A DNA stretch of 64,000 nt from an uncultured Porphyromonadaceae bacterium (GTDB lineage Bacteria; Bacteroidota; Bacteroidia; Bacteroidales; Muribaculaceae), in NCBI GenBank assembly GCA_900540205.1, contig UQER01000014.1, forward strand, positions 13,898 through 77,897, written 5' to 3'. Every line of letters begins with the position of its first letter. Within the stretch, counting starts at the first letter, position 1. This document shows positions 50,866 through 63,087 of this stretch, one piece after another. The notes under the pieces are model-generated. The model had not been told where the DNA came from. It was given only the letters and a program-made list of their open reading frames with translations, and ran no database searches. Made by a program: the position numbers and the translations under genes.

Positions 50866-52125
50866 ATGGCTAAAAAAAATCAGATTTGCTGTTCTTTCTG
50901 CGGCCGGCCCGAATCGGAAAGCGAAGTGATGATCCCCTCGGGGCTTCAGCACAACGTGTGCCTGTGTGCCGAATGCGCCGACCGCATCCACGAACTTCTT
51001 GCCGAATTCCGTGGCGAGGACCAGAAGGAGAAAGCCGCCAAAGCCAAACCGCTCGACCTCAAGAAGCTTCCCAAGCCGAAAGAGATCTGCCGGGAGCTCG
51101 ACCAGTACGTAATCGGTCAGGACGCCGCCAAGCGCTATCTGTCGGTGGCCGTCTACAACCACTACAAACGCCTCGAGCAGCCCACCGACGATGTGGACAT
51201 CGAAAAGAGCAACATCGTGCTCGTCGGCCCCACCGGCACAGGCAAGACCCTCCTTGCCAAAACCATAGCCCGCATGCTCGATGTGCCGTTCACCATCGTC
51301 GACGCCACCGTGCTCACACAGGCCGGCTATGTGGGCGAGGACATCGAGAGCCTGCTCACGCGCCTGCTTCAGGTGGCCGACTATGATGTGGCCAAAGCCG
51401 AACGCGGCATAGTGTTCATCGACGAAATCGACAAAATAGCCCGCAAGGGCGACAATCCCTCCATCACCCGCGACGTAAGCGGCGAAGGCGTGCAGCAGGG
51501 ACTGCTGAAACTGCTTGAGGGCTCCATCGTGAACGTGCCCCCGCAAGGCGGCCGCAAGCACCCCGAGCAGCGCATGATTCCGGTGGACACGAAGAACATC
51601 CTGTTCATCTGCGGAGGTGCTTTCGACGGCATCGAGCGCAAAATCGCCCAGCGTCTCAACACCAACGTGGTGGGCTACTCCACCGACCCTGCCCGCAAGC
51701 GCGTGGACAAGGAAAACTATCTGAGCTACGTGGCCCCGCAGGACCTCAAATCGTTCGGACTGATTCCCGAAATCATAGGACGACTGCCCATTCTGACCCA
51801 TCTCGAACCGCTCGACCGCACTGCACTGAGGCGCATCCTCACAGAGCCTAAAAACGCCATCACCCTGCAGTACGAAAAGCTGTTCGCCATGGACGGCATC
51901 AAGCTCACCTTCGAGCCGGAAGCCCTCGACATGATTGTGGACAAGGCCATAGAGTACAAGCTTGGCGCCCGCGGCCTCCGCGCCATTGTGGAGACCGTGA
52001 TGATCGACTCCATGTACGAGCTCCCCTCCTCGAAAAAACATTCCTTCAATGTCACCGCTCCCTACGTGCTCGAAAAGCTCCAGCAATCGCACTTCGAGCT
52101 TAACAAAGGGATAGAAAAACATTGA
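50866..52125 (+). CDS. clpX: ATP-dependent Clp protease ATP-binding subunit ClpX
   Basis: 419-aa AAA+ unfoldase. The N-terminal zinc-binding domain is CSFCGRPESE...CLCAEC (CxxC pairs at about 9-12 and 34-37). Walker A GPTGTGKTLLAKT, Walker B VFIDEIDKIA, the pore loop region GYVGEDIE and RKHPEQRMIPVDT are all standard. The ClpP-binding IGF-type loop appears as LNTNVVGYS, less conserved by eye than in E. coli. Second gene of the clpPX operon; recQ begins 52 bp later. Confidence 0.97.
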   Translation: MAKKNQICCSFCGRPESESEVMIPSGLQHNVCLCAECADRIHELLAEFRGEDQKEKAAKAKPLDLKKLPKPKEICRELDQYVIGQDAAKRYLSVAVYNHYKRLEQPTDDVDIEKSNIVLVGPTGTGKTLLAKTIARMLDVPFTIVDATVLTQAGYVGEDIESLLTRLLQVADYDVAKAERGIVFIDEIDKIARKGDNPSITRDVSGEGVQQGLLKLLEGSIVNVPPQGGRKHPEQRMIPVDTKNILFICGGAFDGIERKIAQRLNTNVVGYSTDPARKRVDKENYLSYVAPQDLKSFGLIPEIIGRLPILTHLEPLDRTALRRILTEPKNAITLQYEKLFAMDGIKLTFEPEALDMIVDKAIEYKLGARGLRAIVETVMIDSMYELPSSKKHSFNVTAPYVLEKLQQSHFELNKGIEKH

Positions 52126-52177
52126 CCCTTCCGGAACAAGCCAATCTCTCACAACCCGCTCATATCTCCAAAAATCC

Positions 52178-54358
52178 ATGACAACTCAACAACAGCTTGC
52201 AGACGCCCTGAAAGTCCATTTCGGATTTGACAATTTCAAAGGCAACCAACAGGAAATAATACTCTCGCTGATGGACGGCAACGACGTGTTCGTGCTTATG
52301 CCCACCGGCGGAGGCAAGTCGCTCTGCTATCAGCTGCCGTCGCTGCTCATGGAGGGCACCGCCATCGTCATCTCCCCGCTCATCGCCCTGATGAAGAATC
52401 AGGTGGATGCCATGCGGAATTTCAGCACCGACGATGGCATAGCCCATTTTCTCAACTCCTCGCTCAACCGCAGCGCCATCGACCAGGTGAAAACCGACGT
52501 CGCCTCGGGCAAGACCAAACTGCTCTACGTGGCGCCCGAATCGCTGACCAAGGAGGAGAACATAGAATTTCTAAAGACCGTTCCCATATCGTTCTATGCC
52601 GTCGACGAAGCCCACTGCATCTCGGAGTGGGGGCATGATTTCCGTCCGGAGTACCGCCGCATCCGTCCCATCATCAACGAGATCGGCGTCCGCCCGGTGA
52701 TAGCCCTCACCGCCACGGCAACCCCCAAAGTACAGCACGACATCCAGAAAAACCTGGGCATGACCAAGGCCAAGGTGTTCAAATCGTCGTTCAACCGCCC
52801 CAACCTATATTACGAAATACGTCCGAAAACCGCCAACACCGACCGCGACATCATCAAGTTCATCAAGAACCGCGAAGGGAAGTCGGGCATCATCTACTGC
52901 CTGAGCCGCAAAAAGGTTGAGGAGCTTGCCGAGCTGCTGAAAATCAACAACATCAAGGCACTCCCCTATCATGCAGGCATGGATGCGGTGACGCGCTCGG
53001 AAAATCAGGACGCCTTTCTGCTGGAGAAAGTAAACGTGATTGTGGCCACCATAGCGTTCGGCATGGGCATCGACAAGCCCGACGTGCGCTATGTGATACA
53101 CTACGACATGCCCAAGAGCCTTGAAGGCTACTATCAGGAGACAGGCCGTGCAGGCCGCGACGGAGGAGAGGGACAATGCCTCACCTTCTACTCGGCCAAG
53201 GACCTGAAGAAAATGGAAAAATTCGTGCAGGGAAAGCCCATCACCGAACAGGAGATAGGCAAACAGCTCCTTGCCGAGACGGCCCACTACGCCGAGTCGT
53301 CGGTGTGCCGCCGCAAAACCTTGCTGCACTATTTTGGAGAGGAATTCGTCCCCGACAACTGCGGGAACTGCGACAACTGCCTAACCCCTAAAAAACAAGT
53401 GGACGCAAAAGAAGATCTGATTGCCGTACTGGAGACAGTGGCGGCTCTTAAAGACAAATACAAGGCCGATTATATCATCGACGTGGTGACCGGACGCGAA
53501 ACCGCCGAGGTGCGCACACGCCACCACAACGAGCTGGAGGTGTTCGGCTCGCTACCCAAGGCCGACCGCAAGCATCTCAACACCCTCATGCGGCAGGCCG
53601 TGATAGCCGGCTATCTCGACCGCGAAATCGAGAATTTCGGACTGGTGAAACTAACCCCGGCAGGCGAGAAATATCTCAAGAAGCCCGTGGCCTTCAAAAT
53701 AGTGGAGGACAACGAATTCAACGAGGAAGAGGAGGAAGTGGTGATTAAAAGCGGTGCGGCATGCGCCGTCGACCCCGAGCTGTACTCCATCCTCAAGGAC
53801 CTGCGCAAAAAGATTGCTAAACAGTACAATCTGCCGCCATACGTGATTTTCCAGGACCCCTCGCTCGAGGCCATGGCCACCACCTACCCCATCACAATGG
53901 AGGAGCTGCAGAACATCACCGGCGTGGGCGCCGGCAAAGCCAAGCGCTACGGCGAAGCCTTCATCAAGGTGATAAAGACCCACGTGGAGGAGAACGAGAT
54001 TGAGCGCCCCGAGGATCTGCGCGTGCGCTCAGTGGCCAACAAGAGCCGCATCAAAATCTCCATCATCCAGGCCATCGACCGGAAAATAGACCTCGACGAG
54101 CTGGCCAACTCCAAATGCATGGAGTTCGGCGAACTGCTTGACGAAATCGAGGCCATCGTCTACTCAGGCACCAAAATCAACATCAGCTATTTCATCAACG
54201 AAGTGATCGACGAGGACCATCAGGAGGACATCTTCGAATACTTCAAGGAAGCCGAAAGCGACTCGCTCGAGGATGCCATCCAGGAACTCGGAAGCGACTA
54301 CACCGAGGATGAAATACGCCTGATGCGCATCAAATTCCTGTCGGAACTGGGCAACTGA
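52178..54358 (+). CDS. recQ: RecQ-type ATP-dependent DNA helicase
   Basis: 726-aa 3'-5' helicase. Motif I MPTGGGKSLCYQLPSLL, motif II AVDEAHCISEWGHDFRPEYRR, ALTATATP, and HYDMPKSLEGYYQETGRAGRDG are present. The RQC zinc site follows (CRRKTLLHYFGE, CGNCDNC), then a winged-helix region. An HRDC domain (about 520-600: LYSILKDLRKKIAKQYNLPPYVIF) ends the known part, followed by a 120-residue acidic C-terminal extension. Directly after clpX on the same strand, but not obviously related in function. Confidence 0.95.
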   Translation: MTTQQQLADALKVHFGFDNFKGNQQEIILSLMDGNDVFVLMPTGGGKSLCYQLPSLLMEGTAIVISPLIALMKNQVDAMRNFSTDDGIAHFLNSSLNRSAIDQVKTDVASGKTKLLYVAPESLTKEENIEFLKTVPISFYAVDEAHCISEWGHDFRPEYRRIRPIINEIGVRPVIALTATATPKVQHDIQKNLGMTKAKVFKSSFNRPNLYYEIRPKTANTDRDIIKFIKNREGKSGIIYCLSRKKVEELAELLKINNIKALPYHAGMDAVTRSENQDAFLLEKVNVIVATIAFGMGIDKPDVRYVIHYDMPKSLEGYYQETGRAGRDGGEGQCLTFYSAKDLKKMEKFVQGKPITEQEIGKQLLAETAHYAESSVCRRKTLLHYFGEEFVPDNCGNCDNCLTPKKQVDAKEDLIAVLETVAALKDKYKADYIIDVVTGRETAEVRTRHHNELEVFGSLPKADRKHLNTLMRQAVIAGYLDREIENFGLVKLTPAGEKYLKKPVAFKIVEDNEFNEEEEEVVIKSGAACAVDPELYSILKDLRKKIAKQYNLPPYVIFQDPSLEAMATTYPITMEELQNITGVGAGKAKRYGEAFIKVIKTHVEENEIERPEDLRVRSVANKSRIKISIIQAIDRKIDLDELANSKCMEFGELLDEIEAIVYSGTKINISYFINEVIDEDHQEDIFEYFKEAESDSLEDAIQELGSDYTEDEIRLMRIKFLSELGN

Positions 54359-54390
54359 TTGGCAGCTTCGGGAAATTTTTCGTAACTTCG
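54359..54390 (+). promoter_or_regulatory. promoter of the ABC-F gene
   Basis: TTG (54359-54361), 21 bp, then TAACTTCG (54383-54390), one mismatch from TAnnTTTG. It starts at the last base of the region after the recQ stop; leader about 25 nt. Confidence 0.5.
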
Positions 54391-54422
54391 CGCAAAATTC
54401 CAAAAAACATCCCAACGCAACA

Positions 54423-56042
54423 ATGATAGCTGTCAATAATTTAGGTATCCAATTCGGTAAAAGGGTATTGTTTCAGGACGTAAACCTGAAATTCACCCCC
54501 GGCAACTGCTACGGCATAATCGGCGCCAACGGGGCCGGAAAGTCAACCCTCATGCGCATTCTTTCCGACCAGCTCAGCCCCACTCACGGCACAGTGAGCA
54601 TGGGCCCGGGCGAGCGTATGAGCGTGCTCGAACAGGATCACTTCAAATTCGACGACTGCACGGTGATCAACACCGTGCTTCAGGGCCACACCGTGCTTTG
54701 GGATATAATCCAGGAAAAGGACGCGCTCTACGCCAAGCCCGATTTCAGCGATGCCGACGGCATCCGTGCCTCCGAGCTTGAGGAGAAATTCGCCGAACTT
54801 GAAGGCTGGAACGCCGAGGCCGACGCCGCAGCCCTGCTCAGCGGTCTGGGCATCCGCGAAAACCGCCACCAGATGCTCATGCGCGACCTCTCCGGTAACG
54901 AGAAAGTGCGCGTGCTTCTGGCCAAGGCACTTTTCGGCAATCCCGACAACCTGCTGCTCGACGAGCCTACCAACGACCTCGACCTGGAGACGGTGGCATG
55001 GCTCGAGGACTACCTCTCGAAATTCGAGAACACAGTGCTCGTGGTGAGCCACGACCGCCACTTCCTCGACTCCGTGTGCACCCACACCCTCGACATAGAT
55101 TATAACAAGGTAAGCCTCTTTGCCGGCAACTACAGCTACTGGTACGAATCGTCGCAGCTCGCACTGCGCCAGCAACAGCAGCAGAACAAGAAAGCCGAGG
55201 AAAAACGCAAGGAGCTGCTCGAATTCATACAGCGCTTCTCGGCCAACGTGGCCAAATCGAAGCAGACCACCTCGCGCAAGAAGATGCTCGAAAAGCTCAA
55301 CATCGAGGAAATCCAGCCCTCGTCGCGCCGCTATCCCGGCATCATCTTCACGCCCGAACGCGAACCCGGCAACAAGATTCTCGAGGTTCACGGCCTCACG
55401 GCTTCGGTCGACGGCGAAGTGCTCTTCAACGACGTGAATTTCCAGATCGAGAAAGGTGACAAGGTGGCGTTCCTGAGCCACGATCCGCGCGCCATGACCG
55501 CCCTGTTCGAAATCATCAACGGCAACCGCAAGGCCGATGCCGGAACCTACGAATGGGGGCAGACCATCACCACCGCCTACCTACCGCTGGACAACTCCGC
55601 GTTCTTCAACACCGACATGAATCTGGTGGACTGGCTGTGCCAGTTCTCATCCGATTCGAGCGAAATCTACCTCAAGGGGTTCCTCGGCAAGATGCTTTTC
55701 TCCGGAGAGGAAGTGCTCAAGAAAGCCTCGGTGCTTTCGGGTGGAGAGAAAATGCGGTGCATGATTGCCCGCATGATGCTGCGCAACGCCAACACCATGG
55801 TGCTCGACTCGCCCACCAACCACCTCGACCTCGAATCGATCCAGGCGTTCAACAACACGCTCCAGAACTTCAAGGGGAACGTGCTGCTGAGCAGCCACGA
55901 CCACGAGTTCATCCAGACCGTGTGCAACCGTATAATAGAACTGACACCAAACGGCATCATCGACAAGATGATGGACTACGACGACTATATCACCGACGAA
56001 AAGGTGGCCGCCACGCGCGAACGCCTTTACGCCAAAGCCTGA
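54423..56042 (+). CDS. ABC-F family ATPase, YbiT-like, with degenerate second ATP site
   Basis: 539-aa duplicated ABC ATPase without membrane domain, of the ribosome-acting ABC-F class. NBD1 is canonical in Walker A (GANGAGKST, 34-42) and Walker B (LLLDEPTNDLD, Glu181) but has LSGNE at 156-160. The linker 240-300 is charged and helical, as in ABC-F. NBD2 lacks a Walker A: residues 349-360 read AFLSHDPRAMTA. Its signature LSGGE (438-442) is intact and its Walker B is VLDSPTNHLD, with Ser463 instead of Glu. All degenerate elements belong to one composite site. Confidence 0.9.
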   Translation: MIAVNNLGIQFGKRVLFQDVNLKFTPGNCYGIIGANGAGKSTLMRILSDQLSPTHGTVSMGPGERMSVLEQDHFKFDDCTVINTVLQGHTVLWDIIQEKDALYAKPDFSDADGIRASELEEKFAELEGWNAEADAAALLSGLGIRENRHQMLMRDLSGNEKVRVLLAKALFGNPDNLLLDEPTNDLDLETVAWLEDYLSKFENTVLVVSHDRHFLDSVCTHTLDIDYNKVSLFAGNYSYWYESSQLALRQQQQQNKKAEEKRKELLEFIQRFSANVAKSKQTTSRKKMLEKLNIEEIQPSSRRYPGIIFTPEREPGNKILEVHGLTASVDGEVLFNDVNFQIEKGDKVAFLSHDPRAMTALFEIINGNRKADAGTYEWGQTITTAYLPLDNSAFFNTDMNLVDWLCQFSSDSSEIYLKGFLGKMLFSGEEVLKKASVLSGGEKMRCMIARMMLRNANTMVLDSPTNHLDLESIQAFNNTLQNFKGNVLLSSHDHEFIQTVCNRIIELTPNGIIDKMMDYDDYITDEKVAATRERLYAKA

Positions 56043-56053
56043 CCTTACCACCG

Positions 56054-56089
56054 GGGGCTGCGACGCCGCGACAATGGCGCCGCAGCCCC
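56054..56089 (+). terminator. hairpin after the ABC-F gene
   Basis: 9-bp perfect outer stem GGGGCTGCG / CGCAGCCCC (56054-56062 with 56081-56089) closing a GC-rich inner part. No U-run, so a weak or factor-assisted terminator at best. Confidence 0.4.
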
Positions 56090-56187
56090 TATAGGTTATA
56101 AGGCTGCCATTCACCCTCTCTCACCGCCTCTTTCAAACTCTCATCCATCCTCACAACCAAAAAACTCTTACAACGTCCCGACCCATC

Positions 56188-56481
56188 ATGGTAAAGCACA
56201 TTGTGACATTCAAACTTCAGGGCACGCCGCAGCAGCGTCAGGAAGTGGCTCTGAAATTCAAATCGGCGCTCGAAGCGCTCCCCGCAGTAATCCCGTGCCT
56301 CCAGAGCATTGAAGTAGGCCTCAACCAGAACCCGGCCGAAAGCTGGGACGTGGTGCTCACCGCCGTGGTGCCCACAATGGCCGACGTCGATGTCTACGCC
56401 CGTCATCCGGCGCATGTGGCGGCCGCCGCTCTCCTTGGCGACCACAAGGAAGCCCGCGCCTGCGTTGACTACGAGTTCTGA
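56188..56481 (+). CDS. Dabb (dimeric alpha-beta barrel) small protein
   Basis: 97-aa stress-responsive A/B barrel domain: MVKHIVTFKLQ at the start, an alpha helix QRQEVALKFKSALEAL, then IEVGLNQNPAESWDVVLTAVV and the HPAHVAAAALL helix. These form dimers; some relatives cyclise polyketides but most have no known role. It stands 145 bp after the ABC-F gene and 56 bp before purL, same strand. Confidence 0.85.
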   Translation: MVKHIVTFKLQGTPQQRQEVALKFKSALEALPAVIPCLQSIEVGLNQNPAESWDVVLTAVVPTMADVDVYARHPAHVAAAALLGDHKEARACVDYEF

Positions 56482-56537
56482 TCCCCTCCTCCATTACACA
56501 GACAACAAAACCAATCACCCTTTCATATCCCCTCCCA

Positions 56538-60272
<3,735 letters not shown>

Positions 60273-60280
60273 GCCTTCGA

Positions 60281-60312
60281 TTTGGCTTGATGCATGGTTT
60301 TGAGTATCTTTG
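60281..60312 (+). promoter_or_regulatory. promoter of the etfBA operon
   Basis: TTTG (60281-60284), 20 bp, TATCTTTG (60305-60312): exact consensus match starting nine bases after the purL stop. Leader about 105 nt. Confidence 0.85.
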
Positions 60313-60425
60313 CAGTGCATATTATGCTCCCGGCCCGGGCAGACGGCTTGCTGAAAGCCTCTGTCCGCGGCCTTGAACCATGACTTATAACAACATATAA
60401 CAACTTCAGACTAATAATTCCAATT

Positions 60426-61298
60426 ATGAGTTTAAACATCGTTGTTCTTGCAAAGCAGGTGCCCGACACCCGCAACGTAGGAAAAGATGCAATGAAAGAG
60501 GATGGCACAATCAACCGTGCAGCGTTGCCCGCCATCTTCAACCCGGAGGACCTCAACGCTCTTGAACAGGCACTCCGTATCAAGGACGCCAATCCCGGCT
60601 CGACCGTTACTATGCTTACAATGGGACTCCCCCGCGCAGCCGAAGTGATCCGTGAGGCCATGTTCCGCGGAGCCGACACCGGCATTGTGCTCACCGACCG
60701 CGCACTCGGCGGAGCCGACACCCTCGCTACATCCTATTCGCTGGCACAGGCCATCAAGAAGATGGGCAAAATCGACATCATGCTGTGCGGACGTCAGGCC
60801 ATCGACGGCGACACCGCCCAGGTAGGCCCCCAGGTGGCCGAAAAACTCGGCCTGCCGCAGGTGACCTACGCCGAGGAAATCCTTGAAATCGACAACAACC
60901 ACATCACCGTGAAGCGTCGCCTCGAAAACGGCGTCGAGGTGGTGAAGGCACCCCTCCCCTGTGTTGTCACAGTCAACGGTTCGGCTGCCGAATGCCGCCC
61001 GCGCAACGCCAAGCGCATCATGAAGTTCAAACGCGCCGTATCACCCTCCGAGAAAGCCAAGCTCACCCCCGAGCTTCAGGCCATCGTGGACGCCCACCCC
61101 GAACTCCAGCTTCAGGAATGGGGCGCAGCATTCGTGGAGGCTGACCCCGCACAGATCGGTATGGCCGGATCGCCCACAAAGGTAAAGGCCATCGAGAACG
61201 TGGTGTTCACCGCCAAAGAAAACCTCTGCCTCGACAACAATGACGAGCAGATAGAAAACCTTGTGAAAGAGCTCATCGCCAACCACACAATCGGCTGA
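60426..61298 (+). CDS. etfB: electron transfer flavoprotein beta subunit
   Basis: 290 aa. Opens MSLNIVVLAKQVPDTRNVGKDAM with the ETF-beta fold; GRQAIDGDTAQVGPQVAEKLGLPQ and CVVTVNGSAAECRPRNAKRIMKF are family marks, including the AMP/FAD-contact region. With EtfA it accepts electrons from acyl-CoA dehydrogenases. First gene of the operon; etfA follows after 28 bp. The C-terminal 40 residues (KAIENVVFTAKENL) form the recognition-arm part. Confidence 0.95.
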   Translation: MSLNIVVLAKQVPDTRNVGKDAMKEDGTINRAALPAIFNPEDLNALEQALRIKDANPGSTVTMLTMGLPRAAEVIREAMFRGADTGIVLTDRALGGADTLATSYSLAQAIKKMGKIDIMLCGRQAIDGDTAQVGPQVAEKLGLPQVTYAEEILEIDNNHITVKRRLENGVEVVKAPLPCVVTVNGSAAECRPRNAKRIMKFKRAVSPSEKAKLTPELQAIVDAHPELQLQEWGAAFVEADPAQIGMAGSPTKVKAIENVVFTAKENLCLDNNDEQIENLVKELIANHTIG

Positions 61299-61326
61299 TA
61301 AAATCCACATAACGAACCAACACATC

Positions 61327-62355
61327 ATGCAAGATCAGAATAATCTCATCGTATATTGCGAGTTTGAGGATGGCAAAGTGGCCGATGTGAGCCTCGAACT
61401 CCTCACCAAAGGGCGTCAGCTCGCCACCGAGCTGGGCGTGAAACTCGAAGCGCTGGTAATCGGCGACAACCTCGACGGCGTGGAAAACCAGATTTTCCCC
61501 TACGGCGCCGACGTGGTTTACAAAGTGGCCGACAAACGCCTCTATCCCTACACCTCTAACCCCCACGCCGCAGTGCTCATCAACCTGTTCAAGGAAATCA
61601 AGCCGCAGATCTGCCTCATGGGCGCCACCTGCATCGGCCGTGACCTTGGTCCCCGCGTTTCGTCAAGCCTCCATTCAGGTCTGACTGCCGACTGCACATC
61701 GCTCGTTATCGGCGACCACACCGACCCCAAGACAGGCAAGGAATACAAGAACCTGCTCTATCAGATCCGTCCCGCATTCGGCGGCAACATCGTGGCCACC
61801 ATCGTCAATCCCGACTGCCGTCCGCAGATGGCAACCGTGCGCGAAGGCGTGATGAAAAAAGAGGTGTTCAACCCCGAACACAAAGGCGAAGTCATCAACC
61901 TCGATCCCGCTAAATATGTGGCCGACACAGATTTCGTTGTCGAGATTATCGACCGCCACATCGAGAAGTCGAAAATCAACATCAAGAACGCCCCCATCAT
62001 CGTGGCCGGCGGTTACGGTGTGGGCAGCAAGGAAGGTTTCGACCTCCTGTTCCAGCTTGCCGACGTTCTCGGCGCCGAAGTGGGTGCCACCCGTGCAGCC
62101 GTCGATGCCGGTTTCACCGAGCATGCACGCCAGATCGGGCAGACAGGTGTGACTGTGCGTCCCAAACTCTACATAGCCTGCGGTATCTCCGGACAGATCC
62201 AGCACATCGCCGGCATGAAGGACAGCTCGATCATCATCTCCATCAACAACGACCACAACGCCCCCATCAACACCATTGCCGACTACGTGATCACCGGCAA
62301 CCTGGAGGAAGTGGTGCCCAAACTCATCAAATATTACAAGAAAAACTCCAAGTAA
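61327..62355 (+). CDS. etfA: electron transfer flavoprotein alpha subunit
   Basis: 342 aa. The FAD-binding C-terminal domain is clear: GGYGVGSKEGFDLLFQLADVLGAEVGATRAAVDAG, then RQIGQTGVTVRPKLYIACGISGQIQH and ISINNDHNAPINTIADYVITGN. The N-terminal domain pairs with EtfB. Partner of etfB directly upstream and presumably of the acyl-CoA dehydrogenase downstream. No bifurcation-specific partner is visible. Confidence 0.96.
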   Translation: MQDQNNLIVYCEFEDGKVADVSLELLTKGRQLATELGVKLEALVIGDNLDGVENQIFPYGADVVYKVADKRLYPYTSNPHAAVLINLFKEIKPQICLMGATCIGRDLGPRVSSSLHSGLTADCTSLVIGDHTDPKTGKEYKNLLYQIRPAFGGNIVATIVNPDCRPQMATVREGVMKKEVFNPEHKGEVINLDPAKYVADTDFVVEIIDRHIEKSKINIKNAPIIVAGGYGVGSKEGFDLLFQLADVLGAEVGATRAAVDAGFTEHARQIGQTGVTVRPKLYIACGISGQIQHIAGMKDSSIIISINNDHNAPINTIADYVITGNLEEVVPKLIKYYKKNSK

Positions 62356-62376
62356 TCCCATCTAATCTCCATCCCC

Positions 62377-63078
62377 ATGAAACGGATTCTCTCTATCGCC
62401 GCTTTCACCCTGGCTGCATGGAGCACGCTGAGCTCGCAGGCGTTAAAACCGGTCAAACCTGACTTCGATGCTTATGTGTCGCTGCTGCAGGCCGATGGTT
62501 ACGACGTGCAGAGCTACGACCTCTCGGCATTGTCGGACAGCACCTACTCCTTCATGCTTATCGTCAGGGAATATGAGAACGGGAAGATGATTCACGACGG
62601 GTATGAACGGTTTATTTATCCCCTCCGCAACCGCACCATGCTCAGACTTTTTTCTAAGGAAGACCAGAAAAAAGTGAAGCCGGAGGAGATGGCCGATGCA
62701 TCCCGGGGGATTTTCGCTTTGGGGACAAGACTGAATCTTGGGCTATCGCCTCTTAACGACTCCACACTGCGTGTGAGCATGGAAATCCCGGAAATCGGGG
62801 CAGCCTACCAGCAGATTTCTCTGCGTCCGCAGGTGCATCCCAAAACCGGAACCATCCAGCACAACTACAGCAACCGCCCGTTCACGGCGCCTGTATTCCA
62901 ATCCGGTACATTCATCCCTCTGTTGTTTGTCGGCGCAGCATGGTACGACCCTCAGATTGAAATGTTCCGATTCTGCGGTGAAAACGAAATCACACCGGAC
63001 CTTTCACAGGAAATTGTGTCGCATGTGCCGCACTTCTACGTAATCGGAGTCGAGACAAAAAAAGAACACGAAAAATAA
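62377..63078 (+). CDS. secreted protein of unknown function inside the etf operon
   Basis: I do not recognise this 233-aa protein. It has a signal peptide (MKRILSIAAFTLAAWSTLSSQA, cleavage near residue 22) and no lipobox cysteine. The mature part is mixed alpha/beta with a YDVQSYDLSALSDSTYSFML opening and TFIPLLFVGAAWYDPQIEMFRFCGE near the end; one cysteine only. It starts 21 bp after etfA and ends 9 bp before the acyl-CoA dehydrogenase, so it is cotranscribed with cytosolic flavoproteins although it appears to be exported. Confidence 0.75.
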   Translation: MKRILSIAAFTLAAWSTLSSQALKPVKPDFDAYVSLLQADGYDVQSYDLSALSDSTYSFMLIVREYENGKMIHDGYERFIYPLRNRTMLRLFSKEDQKKVKPEEMADASRGIFALGTRLNLGLSPLNDSTLRVSMEIPEIGAAYQQISLRPQVHPKTGTIQHNYSNRPFTAPVFQSGTFIPLLFVGAAWYDPQIEMFRFCGENEITPDLSQEIVSHVPHFYVIGVETKKEHEK

Positions 63079-63087
63079 CTTAACACA

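Noticed and set aside
50611..52179. 522-codon minus-strand frame opposite clpX
   Set aside because: Antisense to a complete ClpX with all AAA+ motifs and covering part of clpP; no independent start context or promoter.
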